From the NCBI GenBank assembly GCA_028683855.1, contig JAQUHA010000008.1, forward strand, positions 32,934 through 96,933: a stretch of 64,000 nt of DNA, read 5' to 3'. The position numbers were made by a program, and so were the translations under genes. The notes under the pieces are model-generated. The model had not been told where the DNA came from, ran no database searches, and was given only the letters and a program-made list of their open reading frames with translations. The DNA comes from Desulfuromonadaceae bacterium (GTDB lineage: Bacteria; Desulfobacterota; Desulfuromonadia; Geobacterales; Pseudopelobacteraceae). Position 1 is the stretch's first letter, and each line of letters begins with the position of its first letter. Positions 36,577 to 45,112 of the stretch are shown here, in pieces.

Positions 36577-38568
36577 ATGACTTTTAAAAGAATAATAATC
36601 GCTTCAAGTCTGGCACTTTCAATCGCCGCAGCCGCCTTTGCTGAAGAGCCGAAAAATGCTTCCGTTACAAGTGCAGTTGCAACTGCAGCTACAGCCACAA
36701 CAACCACATCTCCTGCTACAATCTCGGGTGCAGAAACCAAATTTGAGACTCCTGCTGCAGTAACCACCCCAGCTCCTGCAAAAAAGAGAGAGCTTAAAGC
36801 AAACAAAGCCATTACGCTAACTATGTTTGCCTTAATAATCGGCATAACTATGTCAGTAGTTGTATGGGCAGCAAGACAGACAAAATCAGCAGCCGACTTC
36901 TACGCTGCCGGAGGCGGAATAACAGGCACCCAGAACGGATGGGCTATTGCAGGCGACTATATGTCAGCGGCATCTTTTCTCGGCATTTCCGGCCTTATCT
37001 CACTATATGGTTATGACGGATTCATGTATTCCGTTGGGTGGCTGGTTGCATACATTACTGTACTACTGATTGTTGCAGAACCGTGCCGAAATGCCGGGAA
37101 GTATACGCTTGGTGACATACTTTCTTTCCGTACCGACCCAAAACCTGTTCGTGCTGTGGCAGCTATATCTACTGTAGCTGTTTCAACATTTTATCTGACC
37201 GCACAGATGGTTGGCGCTGGTAAGCTGATGGCTCTTCTGATTGGCGTACCGTATAAAACTGCAATTGTAGGTGTGGGCATCCTGATGGTGGGTTATGTTG
37301 TTTTCGGCGGAATGACCGCTACAACATGGGTACAGATAATTAAAGCCGGACTGCTTATGTCAGGTGCAACCTTACTATCAGTATTAGTACTGGCTAAAGC
37401 TGGCTTCAATCCTATTGCTTTCTTTGACTCTATTGTCAATAGCCTTGAAATACAGGATCATGTTTCAAAGTTAGCACTCAAAGATGGAGTTACTCTAAAC
37501 GGAATTGAGGCAGGACAGCGTTTCCTTGAACCGGGTCTTTTTCTCAAGAAACCGCTCGACCAGATTTCGCTTGGAATGGCACTTGTTCTCGGAACTGCAG
37601 GGATGCCGCATATCCTGATGCGCTTCTTTACTGTACCGACAGCTCAAGCGGCACGTAAATCCGTTATAATCGCCATGTTTATAATTGGTGGTTTCTACGT
37701 CCTTACTACTCTTCTCGGTTTCGGTGCTGCAGTAAACCTTACACCTCAAGGGATAATGCAGGTAGACAAGGGGGGTAACATGGCTACCCTTATACTCGCA
37801 CAGCAGTTAGGTGCTGATATTGCCCCTATTTTTGGTGATTTATTCCTGGCATTCCTCTGTTCAGTTGCTTTCGCAACTATTCTGGCTGTTGTTTCCGGAC
37901 TGGTTCTGGCTGCTTCCGCTGCAATAGCACACGATATTTATGTAAATGTTATCAAGGACGGACACGCAGATCAGCATGAGCAGGTTAAAGCCGCACGCAT
38001 TACCTCGCTGGTTGTTGGCATTGTCGGTATCGTAATTGGACTTATGGCGGAAAAAGCGAATGTCGCACACCTGGTTGCACTTGCGTTCGCAGTTGCTGCA
38101 TCAGGCAACCTGCCTGTTGTTGTGCTTTCGCTATTCTGGCGTAAGTTTAATACTGGCGGTGTAATTGGCGGCATTGTTGTCGGTACTATTGCGTCCATAG
38201 GACTGGTTATGGTTTCCCCTAACATGACTTACCCAAAAGTTGTTGCTGAGGGAGCAGAAAAAATCATAGTTGCAATGGAAACAAAACAGGCAGCCTTACC
38301 TGCAGGCGCACAGCTTGATGAAAACGATGCCAAGGCACTTGCAAAAGCTAAGGTTGATGTCCTTGGTAAAGACGGCACATCAATGATGGGGCTGACCAAG
38401 CCTCTTTTCAAGCTTAAAAACCCTGGTATTATTTCAATACCGCTTGGCTTCATTGCCGCCATTTTAGGCACTCTAATGTTCCCCAACAGAAGGGCTGAAG
38501 AGATGTTTGATGAAATTTATGTACGCCAGAATACCGGTATTGGAATGGCTAAGGCTATAGACCATTAA
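36577..38568 (+). CDS. actP: ActP-like cation/acetate symporter (solute:sodium symporter family)
   Basis: I start it at 36577 (MTFKRIIIASS) after GGGGGA; the frame is open 12 codons further but that overlaps the preceding gene and lacks a site. The 663-residue protein begins with a signal-like segment ending AAFAEE, then an Ala/Thr/Pro-rich stretch (about 27-75), then the permease core. Strong ActP motifs are FYAAGGGITGTQNGWAIAGD, YMSAASFLGISGL, GTAGMPHILMRFFTVP and SVAFATILAVVSGLVLA. A hydrophilic loop at about 553-615 near the C-terminus is longer than in E. coli ActP. Acetate uptake would fit an acetate-oxidising metal or sulfur reducer. Confidence 0.9.
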   Translation: MTFKRIIIASSLALSIAAAAFAEEPKNASVTSAVATAATATTTTSPATISGAETKFETPAAVTTPAPAKKRELKANKAITLTMFALIIGITMSVVVWAARQTKSAADFYAAGGGITGTQNGWAIAGDYMSAASFLGISGLISLYGYDGFMYSVGWLVAYITVLLIVAEPCRNAGKYTLGDILSFRTDPKPVRAVAAISTVAVSTFYLTAQMVGAGKLMALLIGVPYKTAIVGVGILMVGYVVFGGMTATTWVQIIKAGLLMSGATLLSVLVLAKAGFNPIAFFDSIVNSLEIQDHVSKLALKDGVTLNGIEAGQRFLEPGLFLKKPLDQISLGMALVLGTAGMPHILMRFFTVPTAQAARKSVIIAMFIIGGFYVLTTLLGFGAAVNLTPQGIMQVDKGGNMATLILAQQLGADIAPIFGDLFLAFLCSVAFATILAVVSGLVLAASAAIAHDIYVNVIKDGHADQHEQVKAARITSLVVGIVGIVIGLMAEKANVAHLVALAFAVAASGNLPVVVLSLFWRKFNTGGVIGGIVVGTIASIGLVMVSPNMTYPKVVAEGAEKIIVAMETKQAALPAGAQLDENDAKALAKAKVDVLGKDGTSMMGLTKPLFKLKNPGIISIPLGFIAAILGTLMFPNRRAEEMFDEIYVRQNTGIGMAKAIDH

Positions 38569-38624
38569 AAATTATTTTAAGACTTTTTTCAGGCTCTTGA
38601 ATTTATGTTGACTTGTGTTACTTT

Positions 38625-38657
38625 GGGGGATGGCTTATAGGCTATCCCCCTTTTTTT
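38625..38657 (+). terminator. Intrinsic terminator of the DUF485-actP operon
   Basis: GGGGGATGGC (38625-38634) pairs with GCTATCCCCC (38641-38650), one G-U pair, with a 6-base loop. Seven T residues (38651-38657) follow directly. It lies 57 bases after the actP stop. Confidence 0.92.
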
Positions 38658-38701
38658 AAAAAAAGTGCGGTTGATTATTTTTTGCCTTAGAAGGGGTACT
38701 T

Positions 38702-39844
38702 GTGGAATCAGTTTCGATTGTCCGAGCGTCAGGATATGATTATGACGAACTGAAAAAAGCGGTTTGCGAGTTACTTGAACCACTCGGAGGTATTAACGCC
38801 TTTGTGAGCAGTGGAGAGAAAGTGCTGCTTAAACCAAATATGCTTTCTGGAAAAAGCCCCGAAAAAGCGGTGACAACACACCCCGTTCTGGTACAGATAG
38901 TGTCTGAACTCGCAAGAGACGCGGGGGGGAGAGTCGTTATTGGTGACAGTCCCGGAATCGGCGGTTTCTTGAGTGTTGCAGAAAAGTGCGGCTTTTATGA
39001 GGCAGCGCGTAAAAGCGGCGCGGCGCTTGCTGAATTTAAGGATGGTGTTGAGTTAAAAGGGGGGGGTATTTTCAAATCAATTAGAGTCGCTCGCAATTAT
39101 TATGAAGCTGATAAAATAATAAATCTTCCAAAACTTAAAACTCACGAAATGATGACGTTAACCTGTGCTGTTAAAAATCTTTTTGGGGCGGTTATTGGAG
39201 CAGAAAAGGCTGGCTGGCATCTTAAGGCAGGAACTTCAAAGAGCTTATTTGCAAGACTCCTGCTTGAAATTTACCTTCTTAAGAAACCTGCTCTTAATAT
39301 TGTTGATGCAATTGTTGCAATGGAGGGTGACGGTCCTAGCAGCGGCACTCCAATTAAGCGTGGCATTCTGATAGCAGGTGCAAATGCTGTAGCAGTTGAC
39401 GTCATTGCAGCAAGAGTGGCAGGTATACCTGGGACACTACTACCTATTGAGCGTGAGGCAGCAAGCCTGGGACTCTCTGGAGCAGTAATAGAAGAGATAA
39501 ATATGCTCGGGGAATCAATTCAGAATATACCGGCAATGAGTTTCAAACTGCCAAAAGGCATGGACGTACAATTCGGATTACCACCTTTAGTCACAAGAAT
39601 AATGAAGAGTCATCTTACATCATATCCTGCAGCTGATCATAGCATTTGTATTCTATGTGGCATTTGCCGGGATGCGTGCCCACCGGTAGCTATAAAAATA
39701 AGAAACAGCGCGTTGTCGGTTGACAAATCGCGCTGTATACGCTGCTGGTGCTGTCGAGAGTTATGTCCACATAATGCTATGGGGATAAAAAGCGGCAGAC
39801 TGCTTAGGGTGCTGAAGAAGTTATCCGGTAAAAGCTCTGTTTAG
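38702..39844 (+). CDS. DUF362 domain protein with C-terminal two-cluster ferredoxin
   Basis: A 380-residue protein starting at GTG after AAGGGG. The DUF362 domain covers about 1-300 (VLLKPNMLSGKSPEKAVTTHP, then INLPKLKTHEMMTLTCAVKN). The C-terminus has two ferredoxin-type cysteine motifs, CILCGICRDACP at about 317 and CIRCWCCRELCP at about 345, able to bind two [4Fe-4S] clusters. Such proteins are frequent in anaerobes and are presumed redox carriers or iron-sulfur maturases, but the role is not known. Its stop codon abuts the stop of the convergent gene. Confidence 0.85.
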   Translation: MESVSIVRASGYDYDELKKAVCELLEPLGGINAFVSSGEKVLLKPNMLSGKSPEKAVTTHPVLVQIVSELARDAGGRVVIGDSPGIGGFLSVAEKCGFYEAARKSGAALAEFKDGVELKGGGIFKSIRVARNYYEADKIINLPKLKTHEMMTLTCAVKNLFGAVIGAEKAGWHLKAGTSKSLFARLLLEIYLLKKPALNIVDAIVAMEGDGPSSGTPIKRGILIAGANAVAVDVIAARVAGIPGTLLPIEREAASLGLSGAVIEEINMLGESIQNIPAMSFKLPKGMDVQFGLPPLVTRIMKSHLTSYPAADHSICILCGICRDACPPVAIKIRNSALSVDKSRCIRCWCCRELCPHNAMGIKSGRLLRVLKKLSGKSSV

Positions 39845-40585
39845 TTAGGACTCTTCGTCATCTGCACCAAGTGGAATTTCCCGATAAGCCCTTTCTTCCT
39901 CAACTCTCTTTGTCTGTGCCTGCATTTTTTCAAGATCAGATTTGCATTTTACGCAATGACGAGTAAACGGCATTGCCTTTAATCTTCCAAGCGGGATATC
40001 TTCGTCACACTCTTCGCAGATACCGTATTCACCTTCATCTATGCGTAAAAGCGCCTCATCAATGCTGTGAATCTTTTCGCGTTCACGATCACCGAGTAGC
40101 AACCCCAGTTCTCTATCACGCTCAGAAGATGCCTGATCGTAAATATCACCGCCAGGTTCAATTGCAGCAATTGCCTCAGTTCCGTTTTTAACTGATTTTT
40201 TTATTTCACGCAGTGTAGCTTCTTTTAACCTTTCCAGAATATGCTTAATTTCCTGCCATTTTTTTTCAGCACCTTCTGCAACCAAAACCTGAGTATCTGC
40301 CTGTTCTTCAACTTTCTCTAAAACTTTGCTAACAGATTCAACCTTATCATCAGCCACTTTTTTTACTTTTTTCTGTTTGGTTTCACTCAACAGAGAGGTT
40401 GCGCCTGAATTAAGCTTTGGAATCTCTTTATCAGATTTTGAATTAGAAGATGATTCCGTTTTCTGCGAAGCTTTAATTGACGGTTTCAATTTAGGCTCGT
40501 TTTTCTTTGCCAAGGCTGGTTTTAATGCGACTGTCTTTTGTACTTTAGTCGCGGATTCATCCATCTTCTTCACTTTTGTAGCCAT
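39845..40585 (-). CDS. DksA/TraR-family zinc-finger protein with long Lys-rich N-terminal extension
   Basis: The C-terminal ~140 residues form a DksA-type coiled coil and zinc finger, with Cys190, Cys193, Cys211 and Cys214 in GICEECDEDIPLGRLKAMPF. The first ~105 residues are an Ala/Lys/Ser-rich, probably disordered extension absent from classical ~150-residue DksA. DksA proteins bind RNA polymerase through the secondary channel with ppGpp. The coiled-coil tip motif could not be assigned with certainty. The stop codons of this gene and the plus-strand DUF362 gene are directly adjacent. Confidence 0.82.
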   Translation of the reverse strand: MATKVKKMDESATKVQKTVALKPALAKKNEPKLKPSIKASQKTESSSNSKSDKEIPKLNSGATSLLSETKQKKVKKVADDKVESVSKVLEKVEEQADTQVLVAEGAEKKWQEIKHILERLKEATLREIKKSVKNGTEAIAAIEPGGDIYDQASSERDRELGLLLGDREREKIHSIDEALLRIDEGEYGICEECDEDIPLGRLKAMPFTRHCVKCKSDLEKMQAQTKRVEEERAYREIPLGADDEES

Positions 40586-40641
40586 AATATTTATATCTCC
40601 AAGTTAAGAGGTAGAAGTAGCCAACCTTAAAAAAGGCGGAA

Positions 40642-40670
40642 ACTATCACAAAATTGGGAAGGTTTGTCAA
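40642..40670 (-). promoter_or_regulatory. Sigma-70 promoter for the DksA-like gene
   Basis: On the minus strand a perfect TTGACA (40670-40665), a 17-base spacer and GATAGT (40647-40642) lie about 57 bases upstream of the start. It sits downstream of the pal terminator, so the DksA-like gene is transcribed independently. Confidence 0.7.
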
Positions 40671-40700
40671 GCAGACTTGCACTCCGAAGCGCTAAAAAAC

Positions 40701-40737
40701 AAAAAACACGCCCAATTGCAAGAGCAACGGGCGTGTT
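40701..40737 (-). terminator. Intrinsic terminator of the Pal-like gene
   Basis: On the minus strand AACACGCCC (40737-40729) and GGGCGTGTT (40713-40705) form a perfect 9-base stem with a 15-base loop. A run of T follows (complement of the A-run at 40701-40706). It lies just after the pal stop. Confidence 0.88.
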
Positions 40738-40763
40738 CATAAGAAATGACTTAAAAGCTCTAT

Positions 40764-41402
40764 TTATTTAACAACAAACTCGGCACGTCTATTTTTTGCC
40801 CAGGCACTCTCGTCGCTTCCTTTAACTGCAGGTTTCTCTTTACCATAGCTTATAATTGAAAGATTTTCTGCTTTTACACCCAAAGTTGTCAGGTATTTCT
40901 GAGCAGATTTGGCACGGCTTTCACCAAGTGCCATATTGTACTCAGCAGAACCACGTTCATCACAATGTCCCTCTATCTGTATTTGAGAAGCGCCAAGTGA
41001 CTTTATGATTGTTTCGGCATTTTTAGACAATGTATCACGCGCATCCTGACGAAGGTCAGCTTTGTCGAAATCAAAATAAGCTGTTTCAAGAGCACTCTCA
41101 ACTGCGGGCTCAGTTACAACTGCGGCAGAAGTACTATTTGCAACATTCTGCGCTCTCTTTGCCTGAGCTTCTCTTGCAAGACGTGCCTGTTCAGCAAGAC
41201 GGGCTTCCTCTGCCAGACGGGCTTGCTCTGCCAGACGGGCTTGTTCTGCAGCATCAACCGGCTTTGCCGGTTCTACTTTAGCTTCAGGATTTGTAGCAAC
41301 AATAGCCTCTTCAGGCTTTACCGCTTCAGTATTTGCACATCCCGCTGAAAGCAGCGCAACCATACTTACGCCAGCCAATAATGTTACAATGCTTTTTTTC
41401 AT
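40764..41402 (-). CDS. pal: Peptidoglycan-associated lipoprotein Pal-like (OmpA domain)
   Basis: The 212-residue precursor has a lipoprotein signal with lipobox LSAGC, so Cys22 would be lipidated. A short Ala/Glu/Arg helix with hexapeptide repeats (residues 52-75) spans towards the wall. The C-terminal OmpA-like domain (about 105-212) has the peptidoglycan-binding pattern (YFDFDKADLRQDARDTL, then GHCDERGSAEYNMALGESRA). Pal tethers the outer membrane to peptidoglycan and normally works with Tol proteins; no tol genes are in this window, which is unusual for pal. Confidence 0.88.
   Translation of the reverse strand: MKKSIVTLLAGVSMVALLSAGCANTEAVKPEEAIVATNPEAKVEPAKPVDAAEQARLAEQARLAEEARLAEQARLAREAQAKRAQNVANSTSAAVVTEPAVESALETAYFDFDKADLRQDARDTLSKNAETIIKSLGASQIQIEGHCDERGSAEYNMALGESRAKSAQKYLTTLGVKAENLSIISYGKEKPAVKGSDESAWAKNRRAEFVVK
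41178..41249 (-). repeat. Four hexapeptide (18-bp) repeats in the Pal-like gene
   Basis: The sequence AEQARL, AEQARL, AEEARL, AEQARL is encoded by four near-identical 18-base units, forming a charged helix between the lipidated Cys and the OmpA domain. Copy number could change by slippage and so vary the reach of the linker. Confidence 0.8.
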
Positions 41403-41460
41403 AGTAATCTCCTGTTCAAGTAGAATTAGGCTTACGCCTTTAAAAATGATTATTTTGTTG

Positions 41461-41488
41461 ATTATACATAAGAGAGTTTGTATTGCAA
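41461..41488 (-). promoter_or_regulatory. Sigma-70 promoter for the Pal-like gene
   Basis: On the minus strand TTGCAA (41488-41483), a 16-base spacer and a perfect TATAAT (41466-41461) precede the pal start by about 60 bases. Confidence 0.65.
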
Positions 41489-41547
41489 CAGGTAATAAAT
41501 AAACTCTTCCAAATAAAGCACCCCTTAACCACCTATTATTTTTACAA

Positions 41548-41576
41548 TTGCAATCCTATACTGTTGATATTATCGT
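41548..41576 (+). promoter_or_regulatory. Possible promoter for the PilZ gene
   Basis: TTGCAA (41548-41553), 17 bases and TATCGT (41571-41576) point towards the PilZ gene, divergent from the pal promoter. The -10 is only a 4-of-6 match. Confidence 0.35.
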
Positions 41577-41645
41577 ACGATTCTGCCATTGTACGATTTA
41601 AAAATTTCTCCAGTTCTTCCAAAGTTATTGATGAGGAAATGAGCC

Positions 41646-41987
41646 GTGGCTGACAAAAGAGATATCAGGCGCATAAAGAAACGTATTTCTATACGTTTCG
41701 GCGTTGATTCAGCTGTCCGGGTTGCCTTTACAGAAGACATTTCCATGACAGGAATGTTTCTAAAAACACCGAACATAATCCCCCCTAACTCAAAAATATT
41801 AATTGAAATAGATCTCCCAGAAGGTACAAAAATTGTCATAGAGGCTCGTGTTATGTGGGCAAAGAAAGTTCCGGCAAATCTTTTCCATCTGGTGAAAAAG
41901 AGCGGTATGGGAATTCGTTTTTTACGTTTCCTTTCGGGGGAGGAAGCGTTTGACGATTTTTTTGAAAAACTTGCAACTAATCAATAA
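41646..41987 (+). CDS. PilZ domain protein
   Basis: A 113-residue single-domain protein starting at GTG after GAGGAAAT. The PilZ pattern is present: an N-terminal RRIKKRISIRFG arginine cluster corresponding to RxxxR, then EDISMTGMFLKTP in place of D/NxSxxG, and a C-terminal GMGIRF strand. PilZ domains bind cyclic di-GMP and often act on motility. Its position before flbD-motA-motB suggests a motor or stator brake-like role, which is inferred. Confidence 0.85.
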   Translation: MADKRDIRRIKKRISIRFGVDSAVRVAFTEDISMTGMFLKTPNIIPPNSKILIEIDLPEGTKIVIEARVMWAKKVPANLFHLVKKSGMGIRFLRFLSGEEAFDDFFEKLATNQ

Positions 41988-42016
41988 CCTTATCAGACAA
42001 AGAGGATTTTGGCTCA

Positions 42017-43108
42017 ATGTGTAGAAAGATTTTTATAGGCGCAACTGGACAGCACTGTGGCAAAACAACAATCAGCCTCTCGCTGATGCATCTTGCGCTT
42101 AAAAAATATGAGCGAGTCGGATTTATGAAACCGCTTGGCCCAAAATGGGTCGAGTTTAACGGCAAAATTGTTGATAAAGACGCAGCGATGTTTTCCTCAG
42201 TTTTCGGTGTTGAGGAGGATGTTGAGCTGATGTCGCCAGTCACCCTTACCGCCGAGACCACGCGCCGCTTCCTTGACGGGGAAATCAAGCATGACGCACC
42301 TCTCAAAGCTATGATTAATGCCTGCCATAAACTTGAGGAAAAATACGATTTCCTGATTATTGAAGGGGCTGGTCACAGCGGAGTGGGCTCTGTTATCAAC
42401 ATGAATAATGCAAGGATAGCAGCTGAGCTAAAAGCACCGGTTCTTCTGGTTACAGGCGGAGGCATTGGAAATGTTATTGACTCCGTTGAGCTCAACCTTT
42501 CGCTGTATCAACGTGAATCTGCCGATGTCAGAGTTATAATGGCAAACAAGCTTATCGCGAATAAAAGAGCAAATACACTCACATATCTCAATAAGGCTTT
42601 TGATGGAAAAGGCATTATGGTCACAACTGCCTTTGACTACCTTCCAACACTTGCAGACCCAACATTACAGCATATTTCCAAGCTCCTGAGCCTACCGCTT
42701 AAAGGAGACTCTAATGACCAAAGTCGCTTATGCCACAATATTCAGCTAGGAGCCGCCTCCTCACAGATTGTTATTGACCATCTGGCTCCGTCTACCCTGC
42801 TTATTGTTACAAGTTCCAGAGATGAACTACTGGTAACAGCATCCTCTCTGCATCACATTCCTGAATACAGAGCTCGCCTTGCAGGTCTTATAATTGCCGG
42901 GCATGTTCCTGTATCTAATATAACCCAGCGGATTCTTGACGACAGTAATATTCCATACATAAGAATTGAGGAAGTTTCTTCCGAAATATTCTATCAGTTG
43001 CGTGAGCATGTTTCAAAAATAGGGCCTGAAGACTTGGAGAAAATAAATCTTATAAACTCAATTGCTGAGCGGTATATTGACTTTAACGCCATAGACTCAA
43101 TTATATGA
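42017..43108 (+). CDS. BioD-like P-loop/DRTGG-domain protein (phosphotransacetylase N-terminal type)
   Basis: The 363-residue protein has an N-terminal dethiobiotin-synthetase-like ATPase domain with the P-loop GATGQHCGKTT (residues 8-18) and LIIEGAGHSGVGSV. A DRTGG-type domain follows at about 235-345. The same pair of domains forms the N-terminal regulatory part of long phosphate acetyltransferases, but the catalytic domain is absent here. It may sense acetyl-phosphate- or nucleotide-linked status; the function of stand-alone versions is not established. It lies 29 bases after the PilZ gene. Confidence 0.78.
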   Translation: MCRKIFIGATGQHCGKTTISLSLMHLALKKYERVGFMKPLGPKWVEFNGKIVDKDAAMFSSVFGVEEDVELMSPVTLTAETTRRFLDGEIKHDAPLKAMINACHKLEEKYDFLIIEGAGHSGVGSVINMNNARIAAELKAPVLLVTGGGIGNVIDSVELNLSLYQRESADVRVIMANKLIANKRANTLTYLNKAFDGKGIMVTTAFDYLPTLADPTLQHISKLLSLPLKGDSNDQSRLCHNIQLGAASSQIVIDHLAPSTLLIVTSSRDELLVTASSLHHIPEYRARLAGLIIAGHVPVSNITQRILDDSNIPYIRIEEVSSEIFYQLREHVSKIGPEDLEKINLINSIAERYIDFNAIDSII

Positions 43109-43206
43109 TATATCCGGCGCGACCTTAAAAGGTAAAAAGTTCTTGACCTTATAGTACTTTTGATATTTATAGAACCAATGTTTGTAACTAAAGTTGTGAG
43201 GAATAT

Positions 43207-43524
43207 ATGATCGCTGTTAAACGTCTGGATAAACAGCTTATGTACCTTAATCCGGATCATATTACCTGTATTGAAGAAACACCGGACACAGTCATCACAC
43301 TTTTCAACGGCAATCGCTATATAGTTACCGACCGCGCAACTACAATTGTAAGTAAAGTTGTCGCTTTCCGTGCCAGAATATCCAGGCGAGCCGCAAGTCG
43401 TTCAGCAAAAAGATATCTGGCTCGCAACAACCATTCTAGCTGTTTTATGACTGATAACACTGAGCAGGATGAAGTTCTTTCGAGTTTGCAGCGACACACT
43501 CCATTTTACAGTCGGGATTACTAA
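43207..43524 (+). CDS. flbD: FlbD/SwrD-family flagellar protein
   Basis: Residues 1-52 match the small FlbD family (IAVKRLDKQLMYLNPDHI, then IEETPDTVITLFNGNRYIV). Family members are encoded just before motA and help stator function or swarming force. At 105 residues the protein is longer than the usual 60-75, with an Arg/Ala/Ser-rich tail. It stops 3 bases before motA. Confidence 0.85.
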   Translation: MIAVKRLDKQLMYLNPDHITCIEETPDTVITLFNGNRYIVTDRATTIVSKVVAFRARISRRAASRSAKRYLARNNHSSCFMTDNTEQDEVLSSLQRHTPFYSRDY

Positions 43525-43527
43525 AGT

Positions 43528-44274
43528 ATGGATTTGGCAACCATCATAGGCTTGGTTATGGCTTTCGCATCAGTTTTTGGTGGTGCGGCGATTGAAGGTG
43601 TTCATATATCTGCGCTTATTCAGCCAACTGCAGCCATGATTGTTTTGGGTGGAACATTCGGCGCAACTTTTGTCTGTTTTCCATTGCCAGCTATAATTGG
43701 CGCACTGAAAAACGTGAAAATCGCGTTTTTACCCGCAAAAGTTGACCATGAGCAGGTAGTTAAAGACATCATCAACTACGCCACTAAAGCCAGAAGAAAT
43801 GGACTGATTTCGCTTGAACAGGAGGCGCAGTCTGCTCGCGACCCGTTCATAAAAAAAGGTATATCACTGGTGGTAGACGGTATAGACCCTCAAAAACTGC
43901 GCGAAACACTCGAAGCTGACATCATGGCGTACGAGGATCATTTCAAACATTCCATCGAGTTTTATGAGGCAGCTGGAGGCTTTGCACCAACCATAGGCAT
44001 CATCGGTGCAGTTTTAGGCCTGATTCACGTTATGGGGAATCTTTCCGATACATCAAAGCTTGGTGGTGGTATTGCAGTCGCATTCGTTGCTACAATCTAT
44101 GGTCTCATGGTTGCAAACATAATATGCCTTCCGATAGGAACTAAACTTAAAATACGTATGAAAGAAGAAATGCTGCGACGCATTATGATTCTGGAAGGCC
44201 TTATCGCTATACAGAACGGAGAGAATCCTCATTTCATCGAGCAGAAACTAATGGCTTATGTAGGCGGCCACTAA
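43528..44274 (+). CDS. motA: Flagellar motor stator protein MotA
   Basis: MotA, with MotB, forms the proton channel that drives the motor through FliG. The 248-residue protein has four hydrophobic segments and the stator motifs GGTFGATFVCFP, the charged cytoplasmic loop around LISLEQEAQSARDPFIKKG, and GGFAPTIGIIGAVLGLIHVM. It lies 7 bases before motB. Confidence 0.95.
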   Translation: MDLATIIGLVMAFASVFGGAAIEGVHISALIQPTAAMIVLGGTFGATFVCFPLPAIIGALKNVKIAFLPAKVDHEQVVKDIINYATKARRNGLISLEQEAQSARDPFIKKGISLVVDGIDPQKLRETLEADIMAYEDHFKHSIEFYEAAGGFAPTIGIIGAVLGLIHVMGNLSDTSKLGGGIAVAFVATIYGLMVANIICLPIGTKLKIRMKEEMLRRIMILEGLIAIQNGENPHFIEQKLMAYVGGH

Positions 44275-44281
44275 ACCACCT

Positions 44282-45067
44282 ATGGCACTAAAAAAAGAAC
44301 CTGAAAAGCATGTAAATCACGAACGGTGGCTTGTTTCATACGCAGACTTCATCACCCTGCTTTTTGCCGTTTTTGTTGTGTTATATGCAATGGGACAGAG
44401 CGATAAGCAAAAAGTAGAAGAGATAATGAAGTCCATTCAGGAATCATTCGGCATGGCTACCGCCGGTGCATCTTCTCCTAAAATAAATGTTATTGACTCC
44501 CAGTCAATAACTGTAATTCCTTCACTGAAGCCGGAAATACGAATTAACCCTATGGGGCAGTCACGAAGCGGTCAGAGAAAATCTCGCGCAGAAGAAAGAG
44601 ATTTTAGACAAATCAAGTCTGCCGTTGAAGCCTATCTTCTGAAACAGGGTGCCCAAAGCAAAGTAACTCTTGAGATTACAAGGCGAGGGCTTATCGTCAG
44701 CCTTAAAGAAGCCGGTTTTTTCGACTCGGGTCAGGCAACCATAAAACCTGAAGCTTACGACCTGATAAACACCATTGCGGAAGTAATGACTCAGTATAAC
44801 AACCCGCTTAGACTTGAAGGTCACACCGACAATATCCCAATAAGCACCTCACAGTTTCCCTCCAACTGGGAACTCTCTACTGCACGGGCAACTAACGGAT
44901 TAAAATATCTGCTTAAAAATTTTGATGTAGATGCCAACAAGATTTCTGCAACTGGATACGCTGAGTTCAGACCAATTGCTGAGAATACAACTCCGGAAGG
45001 TCGTGCAAAAAATCGAAGGGTAGACCTGGTAATGCTGTCAGCAGATGCCGAGCACGGTGAGCCGTAA
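44282..45067 (+). CDS. motB: Flagellar motor stator protein MotB
   Basis: MotB anchors the stator to peptidoglycan. The 261-residue protein has one transmembrane segment (about 20-38) with the proton-carrying Asp22 in SYADFITLLFAVFVV. A periplasmic linker follows, then an OmpA-type peptidoglycan-binding domain (about 155-255; LEGHTDNIPI, SNWELSTARA, GRAKNRRVDLVM). Confidence 0.95.
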   Translation: MALKKEPEKHVNHERWLVSYADFITLLFAVFVVLYAMGQSDKQKVEEIMKSIQESFGMATAGASSPKINVIDSQSITVIPSLKPEIRINPMGQSRSGQRKSRAEERDFRQIKSAVEAYLLKQGAQSKVTLEITRRGLIVSLKEAGFFDSGQATIKPEAYDLINTIAEVMTQYNNPLRLEGHTDNIPISTSQFPSNWELSTARATNGLKYLLKNFDVDANKISATGYAEFRPIAENTTPEGRAKNRRVDLVMLSADAEHGEP

Positions 45068-45112
45068 TTGTTTTAAGACCCGAAAAGTTAGCAACGCTCT
45101 CCAAATTAAATA

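Noticed and set aside
41570-41839. 89-codon minus-strand frame over the PilZ gene
   Set aside because: It is a shadow of the PilZ gene, which has motif support and a ribosome binding site.
43143-43171. TTGACC-17-TTTATA as a promoter before flbD
   Set aside because: The -10 matches only 3 of 6 bases, and a sigma-54 or sigma-28 site could not be found either; the promoter of flbD-motAB remains open.
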